64,000 nt of DNA, taken from CADEFX01 sp963806735 (GTDB lineage Bacteria > Pseudomonadota > Alphaproteobacteria > Rhizobiales > Hyphomicrobiaceae). How positions within the stretch are numbered: position 1 is the first letter of the stretch; each line of letters begins with the position of its first letter. The stretch is from positions 37,659-101,658 of the forward strand of contig CAWEBE010000039.1 in NCBI GenBank assembly GCA_963806735.1, written 5' to 3'. Shown here one piece after another: positions 15,667 through 23,355 of the stretch. A model generated the notes under the pieces. That model did not search any database and was not told the origin of the DNA. It saw nothing but the letters and a program-made list of their open reading frames with translations. The translations under genes were made by a program, and so were the position numbers.

Positions 15667-17190
15667 CTATGGCTCGATCTCTTCTAGTGGCGAAAATGCT
15701 GGCCCGTTCAGCGCCGTGCCGTCGGGCGCGAACTGCGAGCCGTGGCAGGGGCAGTCCCAGCAGCGCTCGAAACTGTTCCAGTGCAGATGGCACCCCAAGT
15801 GCGAGCACGCAGCAGAGCGCAGGAACAGCTTGCCCTTCTCGTCGCGGTAGGCGGCGACCTTGCTGAGGCCCTTGCGGACAATGGCTCCTTGCCCCGGCTT
15901 GAGCTCGTCATAGGAGCTGAGTTCGCCCGGCGCGACGTACTGAGCAAAGTTCTTGGCTGTGGTCAGGTTCTCGCTCAAGAACGTGCCGGCCGCCTTCACC
16001 GGCTTGCGCGAGGGATCGTACACCTCCTCCCATACGCTTTCACCCTTGAGGATAAGGTCGCTGATCAGCATGCCGGCGACCGCCCCATGGGTAATGCCCT
16101 GGCCGGAATTGCCGGTGACGATGAAGGTGCGCTTCTCGCCGGGATTGCGGCCGATGAAGGCGCAGTAATCGATGGTATCCTGGATCTGGCCGGACCAGCG
16201 GTGCAGCTCCCTGCCAAGATCCGGGAGCAAATTGCGCATCCAGGCCTCGAGTGCAAGAAAGCGGGCGTCGGCATCGTCGGCCTCGCCCGACTTGTGGTCG
16301 GCGCCGCCCACGATCAAAATGTCGTTCTTGCTGCCCCGCCCGGGCTGCAGGCGTACGTAGTGGTAAGCCTCCAGCGTATCCCAATAGAGGCCATCGGGCA
16401 GCGCGCCTTTGGGGAGCGCAAACGCCATCGCATAAGTGCGGTAGGGCGCCTGCTTGGTATGGATGGCGTATTTGTCGTTGATCGGCGCATTGGTGGCGAC
16501 CACAGCGTGGAGTGCCTTTACCTTGTGCTTGCCGACTTTCACCTCCACGCCATTTTCATCCTCTTCCACGTGTTCGACCGTGGTCTCTGCATAAAAGCGG
16601 CCGCCGGCCTTGCGGATGGCGCCGGCAAGCCCTGCCAGATATTTGAGAGGATGGAACGTGGCCTGGTTTGGATAGCGCAGAGAAGCCGTCTTTTCATAGG
16701 TTCGGAAGGGCACGCCTGTCTCGCGCGCGATCGGCATGCCGACCTTCTTGGTCGCCTCGAACTCCTGGTCGATGATGCCGGGATCTGTGCCTGGCGCATG
16801 AAAGAGATGGCCATCGAGCCGCCGGAAGTCGCAGTCGATGCCGAGGTCCTTCACGTTGCCTTCGATGCAGTCGATGGAGGCGGCCTGGCTTTGATACCAG
16901 AGCTTGGCCGTCTCCTCGCCACGGCGGCTGATCAGCTGGTGGAACCCGTCATCGCACTGCGCCGTCAAATGCGCCGTGGTGCGGGACGTCATGCCCTTGC
17001 CGATCGGGCCGCGGTCAATGATCACGACGTCCTTTCCGGCCTTGGCCAGCTCGTAGGCGACCGACATGCCGGCAATGCCTGAGCCGACGACCACGACATC
17101 GGCTTTCTCGCTGCGATTGAGGGCCGGTGCATCATCGACCACCTTCTTGCTCATCCACAGCGAGGTGCTCTTTTCGCTACTGACATTCAT
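15667..17190 (-). CDS. FAD-dependent oxidoreductase with C-terminal Rieske domain
   Basis: 507 residues. A DadA-like FAD domain begins with the dinucleotide-binding motif VVVGSGIAGMSVAYELAKAG (about 34-53) and VVIIDRGPIGKGMTSRTTAH. A second FAD segment, FIVTGNSGQGITHGAVAGML, lies near 385. From about 425 a Rieske domain follows, with the ligand motifs CSHLGCH (from about 462) and CPCHGS (about 480) that bind a [2Fe-2S] cluster. This fusion is a known family of cytoplasmic oxidoreductases of unknown substrate. It overlaps the upstream small gene by 4 bases (ATGA) and precedes the DUF892 gene by 9, making one EcfG-driven operon that suggests electron transfer linked to the ferritin-like protein. 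Confidence 0.85.
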   Translation of the reverse strand: MNVSSEKSTSLWMSKKVVDDAPALNRSEKADVVVVGSGIAGMSVAYELAKAGKDVVIIDRGPIGKGMTSRTTAHLTAQCDDGFHQLISRRGEETAKLWYQSQAASIDCIEGNVKDLGIDCDFRRLDGHLFHAPGTDPGIIDQEFEATKKVGMPIARETGVPFRTYEKTASLRYPNQATFHPLKYLAGLAGAIRKAGGRFYAETTVEHVEEDENGVEVKVGKHKVKALHAVVATNAPINDKYAIHTKQAPYRTYAMAFALPKGALPDGLYWDTLEAYHYVRLQPGRGSKNDILIVGGADHKSGEADDADARFLALEAWMRNLLPDLGRELHRWSGQIQDTIDYCAFIGRNPGEKRTFIVTGNSGQGITHGAVAGMLISDLILKGESVWEEVYDPSRKPVKAAGTFLSENLTTAKNFAQYVAPGELSSYDELKPGQGAIVRKGLSKVAAYRDEKGKLFLRSAACSHLGCHLHWNSFERCWDCPCHGSQFAPDGTALNGPAFSPLEEIEP

Positions 17191-17393
17191 GCCGCGATCT
17201 CCGGGCCGGGTGGCGGGCGCTTCTCTTTGGCCACCGCGCGCGTCTGAAGGCGCAGCAATTCTGTGCTGACGTCGCTTGAGGCGCGGGCGGCGCGTGCAAG
17301 GTGCACGGCCCGGCTCGTAATTCCGTCGTCCTCCAACTCGCGTTGCAAAATCTTGAGGCTTGGAAGAGGTTCAGGACGGTCGCGCGGCGTCAT
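17187..17393 (-). CDS. Small hypothetical protein, first gene of the ferritin-like operon
   Basis: 68 residues (MTPRDRPEPLPSLKILQREL, EDDGITSRAVHLARAARASS, DVSTELLRLQTRAVAKEKRP). One central helix is predicted; it is basic at both ends. No family is recognised. The start at 17393 has AAGGA upstream at good spacing, and its stop overlaps the start of the FAD/Rieske gene by 4 bases (translational coupling). An exact EcfG promoter (17419-17444) lies 25 bases upstream, so it leads a three-gene stress operon. Confidence 0.6.
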   Translation of the reverse strand: MTPRDRPEPLPSLKILQRELEDDGITSRAVHLARAARASSDVSTELLRLQTRAVAKEKRPPPGPEIAA

Positions 17394-17418
17394 GCAAAGT
17401 CCTTGGCTGGCTTTGCGC

Positions 17419-17444
17419 AACGGCAGCAGCTGCACTTTGGTTCC
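17419..17444 (-). promoter_or_regulatory. EcfG-type promoter for the FAD/Rieske-DUF892 operon
   Basis: Minus strand: GGAAC, 17 bases, CGTT, exact consensus match, 25 bases before the ATG at 17393. Confidence 0.7.
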
Positions 17445-17589
17445 GGCTCCAAGGCTTGGTCTTCATGTCGGGCTACGGCTGTCCCATGCCTCGCCGCCTG
17501 CCTCCTACCTCTCGCCTGCACTAGGTCGGGCTAAAGCCCTGAAGCGGGGGGCAACCGGCGCTGGCCATCATCCTTCCCCTGCTGAAAGC

Positions 17590-17615
17590 GGAACTTGAAA
17601 GCACGGCAGCCAGTT
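17590..17615 (+). promoter_or_regulatory. EcfG-like promoter for sodC
   Basis: GGAAC at 17590-17594, 17 bases, AGTT at 17612-17615; one mismatch in the -10 box; 28 bases before the sodC ATG. Confidence 0.5.
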
Positions 17616-17643
17616 CTCAGGGGCAGCCAAGCGAGGTTTACAC

Positions 17644-18175
17644 ATGACCAGACCGGTACGCCTTCTCGCCGCTTCGGCAGCGGCGCTGCTGCTCGCCACG
17701 GGCATTGCGATCGCCCAGCAGCTGACCGTCGATCTCAACCGCATCTCGGACAGCGGGGTCGGAGACTAAGATAGGCACAGTGGTGATTTCAGAGGGCAGC
17801 GGCGGCGTCTCTTTCAAGGTCGCCGTCACGGACGTACCCAAAGGTCTCCGCGGTTTTCACGTCCACGAGAAGGGCGACTGCAGCCCTGCGATGAAGGACG
17901 GCAAGATGACAGCCGGCATTGCGGCTGGGCAGCATTACGACCCCGAGGCCAAGAAATCGCATAAAGGACCCCACGGCGCCGGCCACAAAGGTGATCTACC
18001 GCTGCTGGACGCGTCCGAGACAGGCATCAGCCAGACCGTGACCGCGCGGCGCCTCAAGCTCAGTGATGTCAGGGGTAAGGCGCTCGTGATCCACGAGGGC
18101 GGCGACACCTACTCGGATCAACCAGAGAGCGGCGGCGGCAAAGGTCGGATCGCCTGCGGCGTTGTGCCGAACTAG
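17644..18175 (+). pseudogene. sodC: Cu/Zn superoxide dismutase, one frameshift near the N-terminus
   Basis: The frame from ATG 17644 encodes a signal peptide (MTRPVRLLAASAAALLLATG, then IAIAQQ) and LTVDLNRISDSGVGD, then hits TAA. Skipping T17767 continues as KIGTVVISEGSGGVSFKVAV to the stop at 18175. The restored protein of about 176 residues has all Cu/Zn ligands in order: GFHVHEKGDC, GQHYDP, a His/Gly-rich loop with KGDLPLL and VIHEGGD, and ends GGGKGRIACGVV. It would convert superoxide to peroxide in the periplasm. The extra base, if real, leaves only a 41-residue peptide. An EcfG-like promoter precedes it. Confidence 0.8.
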
Positions 18176-18194
18176 CTAGCCAAAGGAGGTTGAA

Positions 18195-18416
18195 ATGGTG
18201 CGTGGCGTCAGCACGGGCGGCAACAAGAAGACCCTGGGCAAGATGAAAGAGGTCATCGACAGAGCGATCGAGGAAAAGAAGAACGAGCCAATCGGCACGA
18301 AGGAGGCAGAAGAAAAGGTTGCTGCCGATTTGCACAAGGCCGCGAAAGAGGACACCGGCAGGGAGAAAAGGTCCGCAAAGCGGCGCGATCGGCACGCTTC
18401 TCAAAACCGCCGTTAG
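18195..18416 (+). CDS. Lys/Glu-rich small hypothetical protein
   Basis: 73 residues, very charged and helical: MVRGVSTGGNKKTLGKMKEV, IDRAIEEKKNEPIGTKEAEE, KVAADLHKAAKEDTGREKRS. AAAGGAGG lies at ideal spacing before the ATG, 19 bases after the sodC stop, so it is probably cotranscribed with sodC. No family is recognised. The last 15-20 codons run into a yihY remnant in another frame, so the original C-terminus may have been different. Confidence 0.6.
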   Translation: MVRGVSTGGNKKTLGKMKEVIDRAIEEKKNEPIGTKEAEEKVAADLHKAAKEDTGREKRSAKRRDRHASQNRR

Positions 18417-18615
18417 CGATTGGTTCCGGCACCGCAGCGCGCGGCTCGCCGCTGCCTGCTGTTCCGCGTTTTGCGGTGGCCTGCGTCTCACCGTGACGGC
18501 GATGGGCCCTTTTTTCGGTGCTGACGCGGCTTGCAAAGCCTTGACCGGATAATTCCGCAGCCTACCGCCCCGAAAATCCAGCCGTCGAAGAGATGCGCGA
18601 CGCCAAGCGTCGCAA
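18400..18615 (+). pseudogene. yihY N-terminal remnant
   Basis: The frame reads LLKTAVSDWFRHRSARLAAA, then a degraded segment, MGPFFGADAACKALTG, a stop, and FRSL. This parallels the N-terminus of the two yihY paralogues (VIKTAANDWVRHHDARLGAA ... FFGADAVREGLTGQFRSLL). One in-frame stop and several changes destroy it, and the rest of the gene is missing. The next 170 bases hold no gene. Confidence 0.75.
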
Positions 18616-18792
18616 TCCGGCCCCGCTTATTCCCGCTGATGCTCGATTCTGATCGCAGGTCCATTCAAGTTCGTTGCGCTCGCACTGACACGCGGCGCGG
18701 CAGCGAGAACCTCTACAACGGGACTGCATGTCACCCACTCCTTCTGCAACGACCCCGGCGCGCACCGTGCCAGTCGCGTCAATGATGCGGAG

Positions 18793-19963
18793 TTACGGCT
18801 TCATCACGACCTTGATGCAGCCGTTCTCCTTGTCGCGGAACTTCTTATAAAGGGCCGGTCCGTCCTCGAGCGACGCGCGATCGGTGATGACGAAGGACGG
18901 ATCGATACGACCCTCCTCGACCAGCTTCAAGAGTTTGGGCAGATAGTGCTGCACAGGGGTCTGTGCCATGCGGAAGGTCAGGCCGCGGTTGATGGCGGAC
19001 CCCATCGGGATCTTGTCGAGATAGCCGCCATAGACGCCGACGATGGAGACCGTTCCGAAATTGCGGCAGCAATGGATGGCCTGGCGCACGACATGCGGCC
19101 GGTCGGTGCCCATGAAGGTCGCCACCTTCACCCGGTCGATGACAGAATCAAAACTCGCGGTCGTATGCGGCTCCGTGCCGACGGCATCGATGCAGGCATC
19201 CGCGCCGCGCCCGCTGGTCATGTCCTGGATGCGCTCGTAGATGTCCTCCTTCATGAAATCGAGGGTCTCGGCGCCAGCGGCTTTTGCCATCACGAGGCGC
19301 TCGGGCACCGTATCGATGGCGATCACGCGGCCGGCGCCCAAGCAGGAACGCGCTTTTGATCGCAAACTGGCCGACCGGGCCGCAGCCCCAGATGGCAATG
19401 GTGTCGCCATCCTGGATGTTGCAGAAGTCGGCGGCCATGTAGCCGGTCGGAAAGATGTCGGAGAGGAACAGGACCTGCTCGTCGCTCAGGCTCTGGGGCA
19501 CCTTGAGCGGGCCGACATCGGCAAACGGCACACGCAGGTATTCCGCCTGCCCGCCGGCGTATCCGCCCAGCAGGTGCGAGTAGCCAAAGAGGCCCGCTGG
19601 CGAATGACCCCACAGCTGCGCGGCCTTTTCGGCGTCCGGGTTGGACCGCTCGCAGCCCGAGTAGAAGCCGCGCTTGCAGAAGAAGCACTCGCCACAGGAG
19701 ATGGTAAACGGGACGACCACGCGGTCGCCGACCTTGAGCTTGGTGTTGTCGCGGCCGACCTCCACCACCTCGCCCATGGTTTCGTGGCCGATCACGTCAC
19801 CTTTCTCCATCTCGGGGATCACACCGTTGTAGATGTGCAGATCCGAGCCGCAGATGGCGCAGGCCGTGACCTTGATGATGGCATCGCGCGGGTCCACGAT
19901 CTTGGGATCCGGCACCGTCTCGTAGCGCATGTCGCTCTTGCCGTGCCAGCACAGGGCTTTCAT
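18793..19963 (-). pseudogene. Zinc-dependent alcohol dehydrogenase, one frameshift
   Basis: The 5' frame from 19963 starts MKALCWHGKSDMRYETVPDP and carries the catalytic zinc motif CAICGSDLHIYNG with GHETMGEVVEVG. It also has the four-cysteine structural zinc lobe CGECFFCKRGFYSGC and the start of the NAD site, IAIWGCGPVGQFAIKSAFLL. The second frame continues GAGRVIAIDTVPERLVMAKA to the end CIKVVMKP. Skipping one base near 19336 joins them into a protein of about 389 residues, a normal length for the FDH/threonine-dehydrogenase-like branch of medium-chain dehydrogenases. It would oxidise an alcohol or glutathione adduct with NAD. It follows the SDR gene in the same EcfG-driven operon. Confidence 0.8.
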
Positions 19964-19975
19964 GGGCGAGGTCCT

Positions 19976-20767
19976 TTAGGGCTTGGCGGCCGAGCCCGGC
20001 TCGGCTTTCTTGCGGTGCTGCTCGGCCAGGATCGAGGCGGGGGTGACATTGGCGATGGCCGACTGCAGTTTGTTGTGCCAGCCGGTCACCACATCGCCTT
20101 CGCCCTTCATCATCGCCTTGAAGCCGGTGCGGGCGACGTCGGCGGCATCGTCCTTCTTGCCCTGTCCCACTTTGGTGTCGAGCATGTCGGCGCGGGCGAA
20201 GAACTCGGTTTCCGTCGCCCCGGGCATCAGGCAGGTGACCGTGACGCCGGTATCCTTGAGCTCCGCGCGCAACGCGAACGAGAAGGAATCAAGGAATGCC
20301 TTGCTGGCGTTGTAGACGGCCTGATAGGTGCCGGGCACGAAGCCGGCGATCGAACCGGTGATCAGGATGCGGCCACGGCCACGCTCGCGCATGTCGCGTC
20401 CGACTTTTTGGATGAGGTAGACCGTGCCGGTGATGTTGGTGTTGATGACCTGCAGCACCTCGTCGAAGTTCTGATCGAGGAAGCCCTTGCCCAGTCCGCG
20501 CCCGGCGTTGGCCAACAGCGCCTCGACCGGACGCGCGCTGATGAGCTGATAGAGCTTGTCGACGCCGTCGACCTCGGCGAGGTCGGCCTGCAAAGCATCG
20601 ACCTTGGCGCCCAGCGCTTCGAAATCCTTGGCCGCGGTCTTTATCTCCGGCTCATCGGCGACCACCACAAGATCAAAACCGTCCCGGGCGCAACATTTGG
20701 CCAGCTCGTAGCCGATGCCGGTCGAGGCCCCGGTTACGACCGCGAGAGGTCTTGAGGTGTGCGCCAT
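19976..20767 (-). CDS. Short-chain dehydrogenase/reductase
   Basis: 263 residues of the classical SDR type: the cofactor motif VVTGASTGIGYELAKCCARD near the N-terminus, LLANAGRGLG (N-A-G) in the middle, the active-site ITGSIAGFVPG with Ser, and YNASKAFLDSFSFALRAELK with the catalytic Tyr-x-x-x-Lys. The substrate is unknown. An exact EcfG promoter (20805) lies 37 bases upstream, and the zinc alcohol dehydrogenase follows after 12 bases, so both oxidoreductases are made together under stress. The C-terminal 15 residues (EQHRKKAEPGSAAKP) are an unstructured tail. Confidence 0.85.
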   Translation of the reverse strand: MAHTSRPLAVVTGASTGIGYELAKCCARDGFDLVVVADEPEIKTAAKDFEALGAKVDALQADLAEVDGVDKLYQLISARPVEALLANAGRGLGKGFLDQNFDEVLQVINTNITGTVYLIQKVGRDMRERGRGRILITGSIAGFVPGTYQAVYNASKAFLDSFSFALRAELKDTGVTVTCLMPGATETEFFARADMLDTKVGQGKKDDAADVARTGFKAMMKGEGDVVTGWHNKLQSAIANVTPASILAEQHRKKAEPGSAAKP

Positions 20768-20804
20768 ACTGCATGCTCCGTTGCAGGCATTGTCCGTCCT
20801 TCAG

Positions 20805-20829
20805 AACGAGCGGGTGTAGCGGCCGTTCC
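20805..20829 (-). promoter_or_regulatory. EcfG-type promoter for the SDR-alcohol dehydrogenase operon
   Basis: Minus strand: GGAAC, 16 bases, CGTT, exact match; 37 bases before the ATG at 20767. A divergent exact promoter lies about 90 bases away at 20916. Confidence 0.7.
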
Positions 20830-20915
20830 CGCGATCGGCCTTGCTTTCGTGGGCGGGAGCCTGAGATCGCCGCCGTGCTTACGGCCACGGCCGAGGCAGC
20901 CTGAACGGATGATTG

Positions 20916-20940
20916 GGAACCGGGTGCGTGCTTCGCCGTT
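20916..20940 (+). promoter_or_regulatory. EcfG-type promoter for the 21041 gene
   Basis: GGAAC at 20916-20920, 16 bases, CGTT at 20937-20940, exact match, about 100 bases before the start at 21041. Confidence 0.7.
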
Positions 20941-21040
20941 TCCGATCCACGTTCAGCCAAGCCCAGGTTTGCATCCCCGCGCGGGACTTCGCTCGCGGAG
21001 GCAGCGGCTCGGCACCCCCCAGCGGAGTGGAAGTACGCAC

Positions 21041-21541
21041 ATGACCAGCAAGGCAGCCTTCACGGCAGACGAATGGAATCAGGTTTTGGGTGGCGTGTTT
21101 ATGGCAGGCTTTGCCGTCACGGCCGCCGATCCAAGCGGTTTGTGGGGTCTTCTCAAGGAGACCTTCGCCAGCGGCCGCGCGCTTATGGACGCCAAGAACA
21201 ATGCGAGCGCCAGCGAGCTGAGTCAGGCGATTGTCAGCGATATGGAGACGTCCGAGGGACGATCCGCCGCGCAGGACCACGTCAAGGGGCGTCTGCAGGG
21301 TGCCAAGCGCGAGGAGATCAAGCAGCGGGCCATCGATGCGCTGCGCGCCGCCGCCGCCATCGTTGACCAGAAAGCTGCGTCAGATGCGGCCGCGTACAAA
21401 GCCTGGTTGCTGCAGATCGCCAACAACGTTGCGGAAGCGTCGAAAGAGGGAGGCTTCCTCGGTTTTGGCGGCGTGGACGTCAGCGACGCGGAGAAAGCCA
21501 CTCTTACAGAAATCGCTGCCGCGCTCGGAACACGAGCCTGA
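21041..21541 (+). CDS. Hypothetical alpha-helical protein, stress promoter
   Basis: 166 residues: MTSKAAFTADEWNQVLGGVF, MAGFAVTAADPSGLWGLLKE, TFASGRALMDAKNNASASEL and so on to GGFLGFGGVDVSDAEKATLT. The protein is mostly helical with two short hydrophobic stretches but no obvious membrane anchor. I remember similar uncharacterised proteins in alphaproteobacteria but cannot name a family. The start is the first in-frame ATG after the exact EcfG promoter at 20916, with GGAAG upstream; the longer frame to 20759 overlaps the divergent SDR gene. The hydrolase gene follows after 2 bases, so the two form an operon. Confidence 0.6.
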   Translation: MTSKAAFTADEWNQVLGGVFMAGFAVTAADPSGLWGLLKETFASGRALMDAKNNASASELSQAIVSDMETSEGRSAAQDHVKGRLQGAKREEIKQRAIDALRAAAAIVDQKAASDAAAYKAWLLQIANNVAEASKEGGFLGFGGVDVSDAEKATLTEIAAALGTRA

Positions 21542-21543
21542 CG

Positions 21544-22578
21544 ATGCAGAGAAATCTCAGAACCACTCTCATGCGAGCGCGCCCCTCCGCGCGCACCAGC
21601 AGTTTTGTCGGCGTCGCCGCCATCGCTCTCGCCGGAGCGGCTGTCCTGGTCAACCGCCGGGCTGCCCAGGCCGAGCGCGATTATCTGGCCAAGGGCAGGT
21701 TCGTGACCGTCGATGGCGTCCGGCTGCACTACGTGGACAAGGGTAACGGTCCGCCGGTTGTGTTCCTGCATGGCAACGGCGCCATGGTCGAGGACATGCT
21801 GATCAGTGGCGTTGTTGATCACGCCGCCCGCGCGTACCGCGCTATTGTCATTGATCGGCCAGGATTCGGGCACAGCGAACGGCCCCGTGACCGCTCCTGG
21901 ACGTCAGCAGCGCAGGCGGCGCTCTTTGCCAGAACGTTTACCCAGCTTGGCATCGGTAGACCGATCGTCGTCGGCCACTCCTGGGGTACACTGGTCGCTC
22001 TGGCGCTTGCCCTCAACCATCCGGCCTCCGTGGACGGCCTTGTCTTGGCGTCGGGCTACTACTTTCCCACCCCGCGCAGCGACGTGGCGCTGTTCTCCCC
22101 GCCGTCGATGCCAATTGTCGGAGATGTCATCAGCTACACAGTGGCGCCCATCATCGGCGAGGTCATTAGCTGGCCTCTCATCAGAAAGATGTTCGCGCCG
22201 CAGCCGGTCTCGCCGATGTTCGAGCAGGAGTTTCCGATGCCGCTGGCGTTGCGGCCTGCGCAGATCAAAGCCTTCTCGCAAGACACCTCTCACATGATCA
22301 CTGCCGCCCAGCAGTTATCGCCGCGCTATAGCACGATCACCTGCCCGACGGTCATCATGGCGGGCGACGCTGATCGCATTGTCAACATCGAGCGCCAGGC
22401 GCAGCGGCTTCACGGCGCGATACCGGGTAGCCGACTTGATGTGCTGAACGGCGCCGGCCACATGATCCACCACCTCGACCCGGCGCGCATGGTGCGGGCG
22501 ATCGATCTGATCGCCACCGGCGGCATCACACGGGCGAGCATGCAGGCGGAGGCGGCCACCTGGGGCACGCCAGCGTAG
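21544..22578 (+). CDS. Alpha/beta hydrolase with N-terminal membrane anchor
   Basis: 344 residues. One N-terminal hydrophobic helix (SFVGVAAIALAGAAVLV, 20-36) anchors or exports the protein. The hydrolase domain follows: LHYVDKGNGPPVVFLHGNGA with the oxyanion H-G motif, IVIDRPGFGHSERP, the nucleophile elbow VVGHSWGTL (Ser about 146), the acid at IMAGDADRIVN (Asp about 277) and the His in LNGAGHMIHH (about 305). The catalytic triad is complete. The substrate cannot be predicted; the pattern is that of epoxide-hydrolase-like or ester-cleaving enzymes. It starts 2 bases after the preceding gene and shares its EcfG-driven transcript. Confidence 0.85.
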   Translation: MQRNLRTTLMRARPSARTSSFVGVAAIALAGAAVLVNRRAAQAERDYLAKGRFVTVDGVRLHYVDKGNGPPVVFLHGNGAMVEDMLISGVVDHAARAYRAIVIDRPGFGHSERPRDRSWTSAAQAALFARTFTQLGIGRPIVVGHSWGTLVALALALNHPASVDGLVLASGYYFPTPRSDVALFSPPSMPIVGDVISYTVAPIIGEVISWPLIRKMFAPQPVSPMFEQEFPMPLALRPAQIKAFSQDTSHMITAAQQLSPRYSTITCPTVIMAGDADRIVNIERQAQRLHGAIPGSRLDVLNGAGHMIHHLDPARMVRAIDLIATGGITRASMQAEAATWGTPA

Positions 22579-22662
22579 CCCTGCAGTAGCCGATCACGCT
22601 TTCTGACTCGGGCGCGGCAACGCCCTACGCGTACCACTGGCTTCTCACGCATCTGCCGCAGG

Positions 22663-22925
22663 TCAGCCCGCATGCTTCTTGCTGCTTCGCCGCGCATCCA
22701 TTTCCCAACCGAATACAGAGCGGCCGTCGAGTGACGGCGAGGCCGCACGTTCGCCGCGATGAATGATTCAAGCGACGGTCCGTTCGCTGTATCCTCGAGG
22801 CGCCGCGCCTGATCATCGAGCCGTTTAAGGGCCTGCACCTGCTCGGTGTAGCCAAGCTTCGCATTCTCGACCGCCGATTTGAGAACGCGAATGGTCTCGT
22901 CGTAGACCTCGATGGGTTTGGGCAA
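22663..22925 (-). pseudogene. Small hypothetical protein, one frameshift
   Basis: From a TTG at 22925 the frame reads MPKPIEVYDETIRVLKSAVE, then NAKLGYTEQVQALKRLDDQA and SLESFIA. It then runs out of the expected pattern, while another frame continues ERAASPSLDGRSVFGWEMDA before a stop at 22663. Joined near 22757 it gives about 87 residues. I recall similar rhizobial proteins ending in G-R-S-V-F-G-W-E, of unknown function. Without the shift, the frame would run on antisense through the end of the hydrolase gene, which is unlikely. No ATG is available; TTG directly follows a stop. Confidence 0.5.
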
Positions 22926-23077
22926 TCAAACTCGCCGCCACGTCGTTATGAGGTCGTCACCCAGTTCCATGATGGAGGTGACCACCGGCGCCGCCCTGAA
23001 GTCGCAGATCTAGACTCCACGATATCGCCTTAACGGCGAACACACCCCCTCGATCCGTCGGTTTTGCGCATTGCCAA

Positions 23078-23284
23078 CTAGGCGTCAGGCGCTCCATCCG
23101 CAGGCGCTGCCAATCTTGTGAGGATTTCGTGCAGCCTCGCAAGTTGCGCGACCGCCGCGGCGGTGGGTTCGCCGGCGATGACAAGATTTTGCAAAAGGCA
23201 TTCCTGCTTGATGATCGCGAGTTCGGCTTCGGCGCGATCGAGCTCGCGCCGGATGGCAGTTGTGGGTGTGACGATGTTTTCCAT
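23078..23284 (-). CDS. Small helical hypothetical protein
   Basis: 68 residues: MENIVTPTTAIRRELDRAEA, ELAIIKQECLLQNLVIAGEP, TAAAVAQLARLHEILTRLAA. Two amphipathic helices are predicted. The sequence is protein-like with acidic and basic pairs, but no family is recognised and the RBS is weak. It lies between two minus-strand units, downstream of the MFS gene on the same strand but 71 bases apart. The preceding 22926-23077 stretch holds nothing recognisable. Confidence 0.45.
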   Translation of the reverse strand: MENIVTPTTAIRRELDRAEAELAIIKQECLLQNLVIAGEPTAAAVAQLARLHEILTRLAAPADGAPDA

Positions 23285-23355
23285 GTGCCGACTGGATCAG
23301 GGAAGGAGAGAAACGGCGACCTGGCAGAAACGGTTCCACGCCTTGAGCCTGTTGC

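Noticed and set aside
15742..17082. 446-residue open frame on the plus strand
   Set aside because: It is antisense to the FAD/Rieske gene, whose domains and RBS are clear; the frame has no domain content and is a high-GC shadow.
17644..17790. Programmed +1 frameshift in sodC (GAC TAAG context)
   Set aside because: A stop directly follows as in known +1 sites, but no other frameshifted gene here shares the context and SodC is not known to use recoding. Indel error or mutation is simpler.
19241..20755. 504-residue open frame on the plus strand
   Set aside because: Antisense to the alcohol dehydrogenase and SDR genes, which have full motifs. Shadow frame.
22410..22662. Extension of the 22925 small gene over the hydrolase 3' end
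   Set aside because: The family-like end GRSVFGWE lies in another frame with a stop at 22663; the extension is antisense to coding sequence.
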